A stretch of DNA of 64,000 bases. Source: Caryophanon sp. (lineage in GTDB: Bacteria; Bacillota; Bacilli; Bacillales_A; Planococcaceae). Shown here one piece after another: positions 30,581 to 39,251 of this stretch. The stretch covers positions 35,392-99,391 of the forward strand of contig JAHAYH010000137.1 in the NCBI GenBank assembly GCA_018384745.1. Direction: 5' to 3'. The translations under genes were made by a program, and so were the position numbers. The first letter of the stretch is position 1. Each line of letters starts with the position of its first letter. The notes under the pieces were generated by a model that was not told the origin of the DNA, ran no database searches, and saw nothing but the letters and a program-made list of their open reading frames with translations.

Positions 30581-30973
30581 ATGCTGAAGAAATTAGGAAT
30601 TGGCATCATTGTACTAACGATTTTAGAAATTGCGCTTTTTATCGCATTAGGGAATCAAGTAGGCATTTTAACGACGCTGCTCATTATTGTTGGAACGGGA
30701 GCGCTTGGGATTTTTTTAGCGCGCAAAGAAGGATTTCAAGCGGTGCGTAACTTACAAGCTTCGCTGCAAGCAGGGCAGGCACCAGGGCCAGCCGCACTGG
30801 ATGCAGCTTGCGTATTGATCGGTGGACTTATTTTAATTTTGCCTGGATTTTTAACGGATATTATTGGGCTTGTATTTGTTTTACCATTTACGCGTAAACT
30901 TGTGCAGAAGGCTATGTATAAAGTACTACGCAAGCAACTGAAAAAATCATCTGTTGTTATTGTACAGCGATAA
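30581..30973 (+). CDS. fxsA: FxsA family membrane protein
   Basis: Inner-membrane protein; the E. coli homologue suppresses F exclusion of phage T7, and its normal role is unknown. 130 residues with two N-terminal hydrophobic stretches (GIIVLTILEIALFIALG and LTTLLIIVGTGALGIFLA) and a third pair LIGGLILILPGFLTDIIGLVFVLP. The LPGFLTDIIG motif is the family signature. A basic C-terminal tail follows. AAGGAAGAGG lies upstream of the start. Monocistronic between pyk and citZ; the ytvI permease found here in B. subtilis is absent. Confidence 0.92.
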   Translation: MLKKLGIGIIVLTILEIALFIALGNQVGILTTLLIIVGTGALGIFLARKEGFQAVRNLQASLQAGQAPGPAALDAACVLIGGLILILPGFLTDIIGLVFVLPFTRKLVQKAMYKVLRKQLKKSSVVIVQR

Positions 30974-30976
30974 AAA

Positions 30977-31010
30977 AGTGCGTTCTGTTATAAACAGAGC
31001 GCCTTTTTTT
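30977..31010 (+). terminator. fxsA terminator
   Basis: An imperfect stem AAGTGCGTTCTGTT / AACAGAGCGCCTT followed by T7. Confidence 0.75.
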
Positions 31011-31242
31011 AAGGCGAACGAAAAAGAATGCTAGAAAAATGATGTTTTTTCGACAAAAAAAAAGCGCGAAAATGTGTCGGCTGTGAAAAAAACGACGTTG
31101 AAAAACAGTTTCACGCTTTCAAAAAGGCGTTATGAAAACGGTTTTATGACGGATTTTGAGAATGGTGATACGTATTTTTATGCTCGAAAAAATAAAAAAA
31201 TTAATCGAAAAAGCTTTAATTTAATTAAAGTTAGCTAGGGCA
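31011..31242. other. AT-rich upstream region of citZ with a 17-bp dyad
   Basis: This is part of a 399-bp gap without genes. It is very A-rich with no ORF. The only clear structure is the perfect dyad CTTTAAT-TTA-ATTAAAG at 31214-31230, just upstream of the citZ -35 box. It could be a regulator site, identity unknown. Confidence 0.5.
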
Positions 31243-31271
31243 TTCACAAAGCCGTCAAAAATGATTATAAT
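31243..31271 (+). promoter_or_regulatory. citZ promoter
   Basis: -35 TTCACA (31243-31248) and perfect -10 TATAAT (31266-31271), spacer 17 nt. It leaves a leader of about 95 nt that contains a small GGTCA/TGACC hairpin. Confidence 0.7.
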
Positions 31272-31372
31272 GTGAATGTAAGCGATTTACTTATCGGTTC
31301 ATGAACAGAACAATTAGTACAGGTCAAGAGCAGTGACCGTCTAAAACAAACAGAAAAGGGAGAGATTATCCT

Positions 31373-32488
31373 ATGTCAGCAACAAAAGGTTTAGAAGGAA
31401 TTGTAGCTGCTGAGTCTAAAATCAGCTCTATTATCGACGACACATTAACTTACGTTGGTTACGGAATCGACGATTTAACAAACAACGCTTCTTTCGAAGA
31501 AGTAGTATTCTTATTATGGAACACACGTTTACCAAACGCGCAAGAATTAGCTGAATTAAAAGCTGAATTAGCAGCGAACATGGAAATCCCAGCGGCAATC
31601 ACTGACTTATTCAAGTCTATGCCACTTAACACAGTTCACCCAATGGCAGCACTTCGTACAGCTGTATCAATGCTTGGTGCATTTGACGAAGAAGCAGACG
31701 TTATGGAAACTGAAGCAAACTACCGTAAAGCGATCCGCTTACAAGCGAAAATCGGTACTGTAGTAACTACTTTCGCTCGCGTACGTCAAGGTAAAGAGCC
31801 AATCGCTCCAAAACCAGAATTAGGCTATGCAGCTAACTTCTTATACATGTTAACAGGTGAAGAGCCAGAAGCAATCGCAATCGAAGCATTCGACAAAGCG
31901 TTAATTTTACACGCTGACCACGAATTAAACGCTTCTACATTCACTGCACGTGTATGTGTAGCTACATTATCAGATGTTTACTCTGGTGTTACTGCAGCAA
32001 TCGGCGCATTAAAAGGTCCATTACACGGCGGCGCTAACGAGCAAGTAATGAAAATGTTAACTGAAATCGGTTCTCTTGAAAACGTTGAAGCTTGGGTACA
32101 AAACAAGTTAGACAACAAAGAGAAAATCATGGGCTTCGGTCACCGCGTATACCGCAAAGGCGACCCACGTGCTCCACACTTACGTGTAATGTCTGAAAAA
32201 TTAACGAAATTAACTGGTAAACCAGAATTATACGAAATGTCAGTGAAAATCCACGACATGATCGTAGAACAAAAGAAATTACCAGCAAACGTTGACTTCT
32301 TCTCAGCATCAGTATATGACTCTTTAGGAATCGAGCATGACTTATTCACACCAATCTTCGCAGTATCTCGTACTTCAGGTTGGGTAGCTCACATCTTAGA
32401 GCAATATGCAAACAACCGCTTAATCCGTCCACGTGCAGAGTACGTTGGTCCAGATATGCAAACTTACGTGCCAGTAGAAGAGCGTTAA
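31373..32488 (+). CDS. citZ: Citrate synthase
   Basis: Condenses acetyl-CoA with oxaloacetate at the entry of the TCA cycle. 371 residues, the short Gram-positive type without an NADH-binding N-terminus. Catalytic His/Asp motifs are visible: ILHADHELNASTFTAR, GALKGPLHGGANEQVMKML, MGFGHRVYRKGDPRAPHLR and the Asp in VDFFSASVYDSLGI. Codon choice is markedly biased (many ACT, GCT, TCT, AAC), unlike adjacent genes, indicating high expression rather than foreign origin. It forms a cluster with icd and mdh. Confidence 0.98.
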   Translation: MSATKGLEGIVAAESKISSIIDDTLTYVGYGIDDLTNNASFEEVVFLLWNTRLPNAQELAELKAELAANMEIPAAITDLFKSMPLNTVHPMAALRTAVSMLGAFDEEADVMETEANYRKAIRLQAKIGTVVTTFARVRQGKEPIAPKPELGYAANFLYMLTGEEPEAIAIEAFDKALILHADHELNASTFTARVCVATLSDVYSGVTAAIGALKGPLHGGANEQVMKMLTEIGSLENVEAWVQNKLDNKEKIMGFGHRVYRKGDPRAPHLRVMSEKLTKLTGKPELYEMSVKIHDMIVEQKKLPANVDFFSASVYDSLGIEHDLFTPIFAVSRTSGWVAHILEQYANNRLIRPRAEYVGPDMQTYVPVEER

Positions 32489-32601
32489 TCTTTCCTGCAC
32501 ATATAGCGCAATTTAAAAAAATATGCTAAACTGTCTAGGACTGTTGTGAGAAGCATTCTCGCAAAGTCCTAGATTTACGATTATTAGGAGGCAATTTATC
32601 A

Positions 32602-33867
32602 ATGACAAACGGCAAAATTGTAGTTGAAAACGGCGTATTAAACGTACCAAATAACCCAGTTATTCCTTTCATCGAGGGTGACGGAATTGGTCCAGATATC
32701 TGGGCAGCAGCTTCTCGCGTAATCGACGCAGCTGTAGAAAAAGCTTACAACGGCGAAAAGAAAATCGAATGGTTAGAAGTTTTAGCTGGTGAAAAAGCAT
32801 TCAACCAAACTGGTGAGTGGTTACCTGCAGAAACTTTAGAAAAAATCAACGAATACTTAATCGCAATCAAAGGTCCTTTAACAACTCCAATCGGTGGCGG
32901 TATCCGTTCACTTAACGTAGCATTACGTCAAGAGTTAGACCTTTATGTATGCTTACGTCCAGTACGTCACTTCGAAGGTGTACCTTCTCCAGTTAAACGT
33001 CCTGAAGATGTAAACATGGTAATCTTCCGTGAAAACACTGAAGATATCTACGCTGGTATCGAGTACCAAGCTGGTTCAGATGAGCAAAAGAAATTATTAA
33101 ACTTCTTACAAACTGAACTAGGTGTTAACAAAATCCGCTTCCCAGAGACTTCTGGTTTAGGGATCAAACCTGTATCTAAAGAAGGTACTGAGCGTTTAGT
33201 TCGTGCTGCAATTGAGTACGCAATCAAGCACAACCAACCAACAGTTACTTTAGTACACAAAGGTAACATCATGAAGTTCACTGAAGGTGGATTCAAACAA
33301 TGGGGTTACGATGTAGCTGAAGCTGAATTCGGCGACAAAGTATTCACTTGGAACCAATACGATGCAATTAAAGCTGAAAAAGGTGAAGCTGCTGCTAACG
33401 AAGCACAAGCTGCTGCATTAGCTGAAGGCAAAATCTTAGTTAAAGATTCAATCGCTGATATCTTCTTACAACAAATCTTAACTCGTCCAAACGAGTTCGA
33501 CGTTGTTGCTACAATGAACTTAAACGGTGACTACATCTCTGACGCATTAGCTGCTCAAGTTGGTGGTATTGGTATCGCTCCAGGCGCTAACATCAACTAC
33601 TTAACTGGTCACGCTATTTTCGAAGCTACTCACGGTACTGCACCTAAGTATGCTGGTCAAGATAAAGTAAACCCATCTTCAGTATTATTATCAGGCGTAT
33701 TAATGCTTGAGCACTTAGGATGGCAAGAAGCTGCGGACTTAATTACTGCTTCAGTTGAGAAAACAATCTCTTCTAAATACGTAACTTATGACTTCGCACG
33801 TTTAATGGATGGCGCTACAGAAGTTAAATGTTCTGAATTCGCTTCTAAATTAATCGAAAACTTCTAA
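32602..33867 (+). CDS. icd: NADP-dependent isocitrate dehydrogenase
   Basis: Oxidises isocitrate to 2-oxoglutarate, producing NADPH. 421 residues, matching the homodimeric bacterial enzyme. The substrate loop [25 protein letters not shown] contains the phosphorylatable-type serine. The metal-site Asp lie in [19 protein letters not shown], and NADP-specific residues follow [17 protein letters not shown]. The start follows AGGAGG. It shares the strong codon bias of citZ. The 113-bp gap to citZ carries no obvious terminator, so read-through is plausible. Confidence 0.98.
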   Translation: MTNGKIVVENGVLNVPNNPVIPFIEGDGIGPDIWAAASRVIDAAVEKAYNGEKKIEWLEVLAGEKAFNQTGEWLPAETLEKINEYLIAIKGPLTTPIGGGIRSLNVALRQELDLYVCLRPVRHFEGVPSPVKRPEDVNMVIFRENTEDIYAGIEYQAGSDEQKKLLNFLQTELGVNKIRFPETSGLGIKPVSKEGTERLVRAAIEYAIKHNQPTVTLVHKGNIMKFTEGGFKQWGYDVAEAEFGDKVFTWNQYDAIKAEKGEAAANEAQAAALAEGKILVKDSIADIFLQQILTRPNEFDVVATMNLNGDYISDALAAQVGGIGIAPGANINYLTGHAIFEATHGTAPKYAGQDKVNPSSVLLSGVLMLEHLGWQEAADLITASVEKTISSKYVTYDFARLMDGATEVKCSEFASKLIENF

Positions 33868-33897
33868 TTCTCGTATTTCATACAGAACTAGCAAACA

Positions 33898-33930
33898 AAC
33901 AGCTCCCTTCAGTTGAAGGGGGCTGTTTTT
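33898..33930 (+). terminator. icd terminator
   Basis: ACAGCTCCCTTC pairs with GAAGGGGGCTGT around AGTT, followed by T5. Confidence 0.85.
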
Positions 33931-34085
33931 GTCGTCTATAGAAGCGATCATTCGTTATACATCTATAATGTAACATTTATGAAAAATTGAAGGATTCCTT
34001 ACAATGATGGTGTGATCGTGTGCAAATAAATGACTGAATGTTACAATAATAATGTAAGTATTCACTCGCAAAGGGGATCGAAAAT

Positions 34086-35024
34086 ATGACATTACAACGT
34101 AAAAAAATTGCCGTGATTGGTAGCGGTTTTACAGGAGCAACAGCAGCATTTTTAGCAGCGCAAAAAGAGCTTGGCAATGTTGTACTCGTGGATATTCCAG
34201 CGCAGGAAAATCCAGCAAAAGGAAAGGCGCTTGATATGTGGGAAACAGCGCCAATTCAAGGATTTGACGCCTACGTAAGCGGCACGTCAAACTATGCGGA
34301 CATCGAAGGGGCAAACGTTGTACTTGTCACAGCGGGCATTGCACGTAAGCCGGGCATGACGCGTGATGATTTAGTGCAAACAAATCAAAAAGTAATGACG
34401 GACGTAGCCAAAAACATTCAACAATACGCACCAGAAGCGATTGTCATTGTGCTGACAAACCCAGTCGATGCGATGACGTACACGATGTTTAAAGAAACAG
34501 GCTTCCCGAAAGAACGCGTCATTGGGCAATCGGGTGTACTTGATACAGCGCGCTTCCGAGCATTTATCGCAGAGGAGTTAAACGTCTCCGTAAAAGATGT
34601 ATCTGGATTTGTATTAGGTGGGCATGGTGATACGATGGTACCGCTTATTCGCTATTCATTTGCAGGAGGCATTCCATTAACATCGCTGTTATCAGAAGAG
34701 CGACTTGCCGAAATCGTCGATCGTACGCGTAAAGGTGGCGGCGAAATTGTGAGCTTACTCGGCAACGGTTCGGCCTATTATGCACCAGCAGCGGCAATGG
34801 TGGAAATGGCAGAAGCGATTTTAAAAGATCAAAAGCGCATTTTGCCATCGATTGCTTATTTAGAAGGTGAATACGGTATTCATGATTTGTATTTAGGGGT
34901 ACCGACGCTTTTAGGGGCAAATGGCATTGAAAAAATTTATGAGCTTGATTTAACGGAAGAAGAACAAGCAGCGTTACAAACGTCAGCCGATGCAGTACGT
35001 GAAGTAAAAGACGCGTTGTTATAA
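34086..35024 (+). CDS. mdh: Malate dehydrogenase (LDH-like type)
   Basis: NAD-dependent oxidation of malate to oxaloacetate. 312 residues; Rossmann motif [18 protein letters not shown], followed by the acidic VDIP of an NAD enzyme. Substrate-binding arginines lie in [14 protein letters not shown] and [18 protein letters not shown], and the catalytic His in [16 protein letters not shown]. This is the tetrameric, lactate-dehydrogenase-like MDH of Bacillus. Its codon use is ordinary, in contrast to icd, and about 218 bp with a terminator separate them, so it probably has its own promoter. Confidence 0.97.
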   Translation: MTLQRKKIAVIGSGFTGATAAFLAAQKELGNVVLVDIPAQENPAKGKALDMWETAPIQGFDAYVSGTSNYADIEGANVVLVTAGIARKPGMTRDDLVQTNQKVMTDVAKNIQQYAPEAIVIVLTNPVDAMTYTMFKETGFPKERVIGQSGVLDTARFRAFIAEELNVSVKDVSGFVLGGHGDTMVPLIRYSFAGGIPLTSLLSEERLAEIVDRTRKGGGEIVSLLGNGSAYYAPAAAMVEMAEAILKDQKRILPSIAYLEGEYGIHDLYLGVPTLLGANGIEKIYELDLTEEEQAALQTSADAVREVKDALL

Positions 35025-35030
35025 AAATGG

Positions 35031-35064
35031 AAGGCGTCAAGTGCGTGTACTTGGCGTCTTTTTG
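35031..35064 (+). terminator. mdh terminator
   Basis: AAGGCGTCAAGT pairs with ACTTGGCGTCTT (one G-T) around GCGTGT, followed by TTTTTG. Confidence 0.8.
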
Positions 35065-35149
35065 TGCATAAAGCAAGTTCGCTATCCATGAAATAAAGCA
35101 ATATGGTATGATAAACATATAGTTTTCTTGGAAAAGGGGTGGGCAGCAA

Positions 35150-35596
35150 TTGCTTGGAAAAAGGCGCACATTAGGACGCACCATTGAACAATTAGAGGTT
35201 GGCGAAACGATTCACCTAACCGAAAAAATGAATGATAAAGATTTACTTTTATACTTAGGTTTAACGAACGACAATAACCCGCTATACTTACAGCATGATT
35301 TAGCCGCATTGACGCCGTTTGAACGCCCAATTATTCCATCGATTATGCTGACAGGAATCATTACAGCGGCGGTATCGAAATACATACCGGGACCGGGATC
35401 GCATGTTGTCGCACAGCAGCTTGAATTTTCAACACCGGTGTATCATTACGATACGATCGAGTTTGAATTGCAAGTGGCACACGTCGATGAAGCGAGCAAT
35501 ACAGCGGTCATTCGTGTAGAGGCGACGAATCGTCAGCAACAGCATGTCGTACAAGGCACGGTTTCTGTGCTAGCACCACCAACGATTACTTCCTGA
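35150..35596 (+). CDS. MaoC-like hotdog dehydratase family protein
   Basis: 148 residues with the single-hotdog R-specific enoyl-CoA hydratase pattern: LLYLGLTNDNNPLYLQHD (the D/N-NP-x-H hydratase motif in altered form), RPIIPSIMLTGIITAAV, then the beta strands QQLEFSTPVYHYDTIEFELQVAHV. Hydratase activity is plausible but the canonical Asp-His pair is not clear, so it may be an acyl-binding or thioesterase-like protein. The start is TTG at 35150 after GGGGTGGG. It lies 50 bp ahead of phoP and may be co-transcribed. A MaoC-like gene before phoPR is a Bacillales arrangement. Confidence 0.8.
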   Translation: MLGKRRTLGRTIEQLEVGETIHLTEKMNDKDLLLYLGLTNDNNPLYLQHDLAALTPFERPIIPSIMLTGIITAAVSKYIPGPGSHVVAQQLEFSTPVYHYDTIEFELQVAHVDEASNTAVIRVEATNRQQQHVVQGTVSVLAPPTITS

Positions 35597-35646
35597 AAGG
35601 CCTATTTGAAATGGGGGTTTCAAATACCGAATATCGGAGGAACATC

Positions 35647-36357
35647 ATGACGAAAAATATTTTAGTTGTAGAAGATGAATTATCCATTGCGACGTTACTT
35701 AAGTACAATTTAGAGCAAGCGGGCTATCACGTTGAGTTAGCACATGACGGACAAGCAGGGTTAGATATGGCCTTGTCGATGAAGCCGGATTTAATGCTGC
35801 TAGATGTTATGTTACCAAAGCTTGATGGCATGGATGTATGTAAAGAAATTCGCATGCATAAAATGAATACGCCAATCATTATGCTGACAGCGCGTGATGA
35901 TGAGTTTGATAAAGTGCTCGGCTTAGAGCTTGGTGCGGATGATTACATGACGAAGCCGTTTAGCCCGCGTGAAGTGATTGCGCGTGTGAAAGCTGTGTTA
36001 CGTCGCTTCTCGCCACAACCTGTTCAAACGCAGCAATCCGCAGAGAAAATTTTTGAATTTGGTGGCTTACGTGTGTATCCAGATCGCTTTGAAGTATCGC
36101 TTCACGAGCAAGCACTTGAGTTTACGCCGAAGGAATTTGAACTGCTCGTTTATTTAATCGAAAATAAAAATCGTGTATTAACGCGTGACCAGCTATTAAG
36201 CGCCGTGTGGAATTATGACTTTGCTGGCGATACACGAATTGTCGACGTGCACATTAGCCATTTGCGCGACAAAATAGAGGAAAATAGCCGCAAGCCTGTT
36301 TTCATTAAAACAATTCGGGGTCTTGGCTATAAATTCGAGGAACCAAAAGCGGTATGA
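35647..36357 (+). CDS. phoP: Phosphate response regulator PhoP (OmpR family)
   Basis: DNA-binding response regulator of the phosphate-limitation regulon. 236 residues: receiver domain with phosphoacceptor Asp in DLMLLDVMLPKLDG, conserved acidic VVEDE, Thr/Lys switch residues in MLTARDD and DDYMTKPFSPRE, then a winged-helix domain ending with RIVDVHISHLRDKIEENSRKPVFIKTIRGLGYKF. GGAGG sits 6 nt before the ATG at 35647; the earlier in-frame ATG at 35611 lacks a site. It overlaps phoR by ATGA. Confidence 0.96.
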   Translation: MTKNILVVEDELSIATLLKYNLEQAGYHVELAHDGQAGLDMALSMKPDLMLLDVMLPKLDGMDVCKEIRMHKMNTPIIMLTARDDEFDKVLGLELGADDYMTKPFSPREVIARVKAVLRRFSPQPVQTQQSAEKIFEFGGLRVYPDRFEVSLHEQALEFTPKEFELLVYLIENKNRVLTRDQLLSAVWNYDFAGDTRIVDVHISHLRDKIEENSRKPVFIKTIRGLGYKFEEPKAV

Positions 36358-37904
36358 AAACATTAAGCACACGCCTTTTTGTCTCATTCATGGCGCTGCT
36401 TGGTATTATTTTAGCTGTCCTTGGCATTGTCATAGGTCAGCTTTTTCCTATTTATATCGGCGATTATTTAGAGCGCTCCATTGCAGCGGAGGAACGCGTC
36501 CTCTTAGATCAATTGGAATTGCTTGAGACAAACTTAACGTTAGAAGAGCAGCAAACATTAGCAAAAGAGCTTGTTGCTGTTGATACCGATGCTTTATTAG
36601 ACGTGGCGCAAAAACGCTTTTTCGTCGCGATGCTATTTTGTAGCTTTGTGGCGTTTGTCATTATCGGCATTGTCATGAATCGCACGGTGCGGCTATTTGC
36701 AGAGCCGATTGAAAATGCGACGCGCACAGCGCTAGAGCTTGCAAAGGGCAATTACCGTGCGCGCGCGTTTGAAAATGGTGTGAGTAAAACAGTACAGCTT
36801 AGTAAATCCATCAACATTTTAGCGCGCAATTTGCAAGATATGACGACGATGCGTGAAATCGAGGAAGAACGTTTAAAAACGCTCGTTGAAAACATGGGTA
36901 GCTCGCTCATGATGATTGGGCGAGAAGGAACGATTTCCATTGTCAATCGCGTCTTTTTAAAGCGCTTCAACTATCAATATGACGAGGTGCGCGGCAAAGG
37001 ATTCCGCAACATTGCGTTGCCAGATGACATTGTCGAAGTAGTCGAGCACGTATTTTTAACGGAAACCGCTATTCGTAAACAAGTGTCGGTGCAAATTGGG
37101 CATGAAATTCGTCAAAATGAAATTTACGGTGCACCCGTTGTTGGGGATCACGGACGATGGCTCGGCGTCGTGCTTGTCATTCATGATGTGACAGAGCTGA
37201 TGCGCCTTGAGCAAATTCGCAAAGATTTCGTCGCGAATGTGTCGCATGAACTGCGTACGCCGATTACGTCGATCAAAGGATTTTCTGAAACGTTGTTAGA
37301 CGGAGCGTATAAAGATGAAACGATGCTGTTATCATTTTTAGAAATTATTTATAAAGAGAGCGATCGCATTCAAATATTAGTGCAGGAGCTGCTAGAGCTA
37401 TCAAAAATTGAACAGCACGGCTTCTCGGTGGATATCGTTGAAACGAGCTTGCGTGATATTGTCATTAATGCTGCAGACTTAACCGGTGCGAAGCTGGAAG
37501 AAAAAAATATGGAGTTTGCCGTTGAGTTAAAAGAAGACGTCATCATTGCAGGAGATCCAAATCGCCTTATGCAAGTGTTTACAAACTTAATTGCAAATGC
37601 TATTAATTATTCGCCTGAAAATACGACCGTGTCGATTCGCGTCTATGAAGATGACCAGTACGGCATTGTCGAAGTGCAAGATGAAGGCATTGGTATTGAA
37701 AAGGCGGAAATCCCACGCATTTTTGAACGCTTTTACCGCGTCGATCGCGCACGTAGCCGCAACTCAGGTGGTACCGGTCTTGGGCTTGCGATTGTGAAGC
37801 ATTTAATTGAAGCGCATGATGGGAAAATTCATGTCGACAGTACAGTAGGTGTCGGGACAAAAATGACGGTACGCATTCCAAAATCGACCTTTACAAAACA
37901 TTAA
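36354..37904 (+). CDS. phoR: Phosphate sensor histidine kinase PhoR
   Basis: Membrane sensor kinase partner of PhoP. 516 residues: TM1 (about 8-30), a short extracytoplasmic loop of about 55 residues, TM2 (about 87-107), HAMP-like segment, PAS domain (about 175-285), HisKA with His298 in FVANVSHELRTPITSIKGFSE, then the ATPase with NLIANAINYSPENT, DEGIGIEKAEIPRIFERFYR and GGTGLGLAIVKHL. B. subtilis PhoR is longer (about 579) because its external region forms a full PAS-like domain, so the sensor part here is reduced. The ATGA overlap with phoP is canonical. Confidence 0.95.
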   Translation: MKTLSTRLFVSFMALLGIILAVLGIVIGQLFPIYIGDYLERSIAAEERVLLDQLELLETNLTLEEQQTLAKELVAVDTDALLDVAQKRFFVAMLFCSFVAFVIIGIVMNRTVRLFAEPIENATRTALELAKGNYRARAFENGVSKTVQLSKSINILARNLQDMTTMREIEEERLKTLVENMGSSLMMIGREGTISIVNRVFLKRFNYQYDEVRGKGFRNIALPDDIVEVVEHVFLTETAIRKQVSVQIGHEIRQNEIYGAPVVGDHGRWLGVVLVIHDVTELMRLEQIRKDFVANVSHELRTPITSIKGFSETLLDGAYKDETMLLSFLEIIYKESDRIQILVQELLELSKIEQHGFSVDIVETSLRDIVINAADLTGAKLEEKNMEFAVELKEDVIIAGDPNRLMQVFTNLIANAINYSPENTTVSIRVYEDDQYGIVEVQDEGIGIEKAEIPRIFERFYRVDRARSRNSGGTGLGLAIVKHLIEAHDGKIHVDSTVGVGTKMTVRIPKSTFTKH

Positions 37905-37935
37905 CATATGTGACATAAAGGCTTTATAAAAAACT

Positions 37936-38018
37936 TGTATAGTGAGGACAGTGAAACCCCCACTATACATAGCATGAAAAACACATGGATTCGCATTGGC
38001 GCGTGCATGTGTTTTTTG
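37936..38018 (+). terminator. phoP-phoR 3' end: hairpin plus terminator
   Basis: A 9-bp stem TGTATAGTG / CACTATACA (37936-37944 with 37961-37969) is followed by a second stem ACACATG / CATGTGT ending in T6 (38018). The second is the likely terminator; the first could protect the mRNA end. Confidence 0.7.
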
Positions 38019-38165
38019 TTGCATGCACATGATTGGAAAACATCTCCTCCAAAAAGTTGTCACCAATGCAAAAAAACAAAACAGAATCAACATTAAATAC
38101 TAGAGAATATTATTTTTTCTGCTATACTAAAAAAATAAGTTTGAATGTTTTGTAGGAGGGGTAGA

Positions 38166-38618
38166 GTGAAAGTTGCTCGTATAGTAGAAAAGTATGTGCG
38201 ACATGTATTGATCGCTTTTGTGATGGCTAGTTCGCTCACAGCGCTGTTCAATGGTGCACATTTTGAATGGATGTCAGTGCAAGTTTTCGGGGTTTCGTTA
38301 TTTTTCATCGGTGCATTTGCTGTGAACTTACTGATTGCAGATGAGGTGCTACGTATATGTGTGCATGTGTTTCGCTATGAAAAACGACCAGATCCTCGAG
38401 CATTATGGCAAGTTGGTATTGGTGCGTTACTGTTTACGGTACAGCTAGGCTTTGTTGAAGTATTTATGCGTGCATGGATGGCGCCAGAGCTTGGTGGAAT
38501 GCCTTTATATATTGTATTTTCATTTATGAACGCGTTTTTAGCGACGGTTATGTATGAGGAACTATTTTATGAAGAGCCGGAAAAAGTACAAGCTTATAAG
38601 TTTAAAAAGTTAAAGTAA
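38166..38618 (+). CDS. Hypothetical membrane protein, four TM segments
   Basis: Not recognised; 150 residues. Hydrophobic segments: VLIAFVMASSLTALF (about 13-28), VFGVSLFFIGAFAVNLLI (about 39-57), VGIGALLFTVQLGFVEVFM (about 83-101) and PLYIVFSFMNAFLATVMY (about 111-128). The tail is charged (EELFYEEPEKVQAYKFKKLK). The start is taken as GTG at 38166 because AGGAGGG ends 5 nt before it. An extended -10 TGCTATACT (38132-38140) suggests its own promoter. It is followed by a hairpin with T-rich tail. It has no counterpart that I know in the B. subtilis phoR-polA interval. Confidence 0.7.
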   Translation: MKVARIVEKYVRHVLIAFVMASSLTALFNGAHFEWMSVQVFGVSLFFIGAFAVNLLIADEVLRICVHVFRYEKRPDPRALWQVGIGALLFTVQLGFVEVFMRAWMAPELGGMPLYIVFSFMNAFLATVMYEELFYEEPEKVQAYKFKKLK

Positions 38619-38627
38619 GAAATGGAT

Positions 38628-38660
38628 GCACAGTGCAACGTCGCTGTGCGTTATTTTTTT
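38628..38660 (+). terminator. Terminator after the membrane protein gene
   Basis: GCACAG pairs with CTGTGC around a 10-nt loop, followed by GTTATTTTTTT. The stem is short. Confidence 0.6.
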
Positions 38661-38712
38661 GCATAAAAATAAGTGAAATGCGTAAATTGTATACGAAAAT
38701 CGCATGAATTCG

Positions 38713-38740
38713 TTTACACTATACAAATAGTGTTTATTAT
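38713..38740 (+). promoter_or_regulatory. Promoter of small hypothetical gene
   Basis: -35 TTTACA (38713-38718) and -10 TATTAT (38735-38740), spacer 16 nt. Confidence 0.6.
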
Positions 38741-38802
38741 ACGGGTCATGCGGGTAAACATAATTGTATGAATCCATCGTAAAAAGGAGGTCCTATATCA
38801 GT

Positions 38803-39141
38803 ATGATTACGCTATTTGGCTTATGGATGCATAAAAAAAACACATATTTAGCGCGGAAAAATATTCGAACGATTGATATTATTGTTGATACAGAACAAAA
38901 ACCTTCTGTTACAATGATTCACACGTCGAAAAATTATAAAGGTGTCCTTTATTTTAGCGGGCGATTTGAGTTGGAGTTTGAACTGTTTGATCGGAAAACA
39001 AATAAGCTATTAAAATGGTCGATGCAGTCCGGCGTCAACCCTGCAAATGAGGAACAGTTGGAAGACGTGCTACGCCCTTACTTTAAAGCGTTAGTGACAG
39101 AAAAAATAGAGACGTTTGATACGTTGTTAAAATATGCTTAA
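38803..39141 (+). CDS. Hypothetical small protein
   Basis: Not recognised; 112 residues, no membrane segment beyond a mildly hydrophobic MITLFGLWMH start. It alternates basic and beta-type stretches (RKNIRTIDIIVDTEQKPSVTMIH; GVLYFSGRFELEFELFDRK), suggesting a small beta-rich domain. The in-frame ATG at 38764 has no ribosome site; AGGAGGT lies 11 nt before the ATG at 38803. It has its own promoter and a good terminator, so it is likely expressed as a single gene. Confidence 0.65.
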   Translation: MITLFGLWMHKKNTYLARKNIRTIDIIVDTEQKPSVTMIHTSKNYKGVLYFSGRFELEFELFDRKTNKLLKWSMQSGVNPANEEQLEDVLRPYFKALVTEKIETFDTLLKYA

Positions 39142-39175
39142 AAGCGTTCTATCGTTGCGATAGCACGCTTTTTTG
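39140..39175 (+). terminator. Terminator before polA
   Basis: AAGCGT-t-CTATC pairs with GATAG-c-ACGCTT around GTTGC, followed by T6. Confidence 0.85.
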
Positions 39176-39251
39176 TTTGCGCATATGAAGCGCTTATTGC
39201 ATACGGGTCATGTATAATAGAAGAGACATTTGCATAGCAAAGGAGATCGAC

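Noticed and set aside
31373-33867. Horizontal acquisition of citZ-icd because of deviating base use
   Set aside because: The shift matches that of the ribosomal protein genes in the same window, so expression-linked codon bias explains it.
38739-39212. Repeated 12-mer ATACGGGTCATG at 38739 and 39201
   Set aside because: Exact 12-mer pairs are expected by chance in large number in 64 kb, and the contexts differ.
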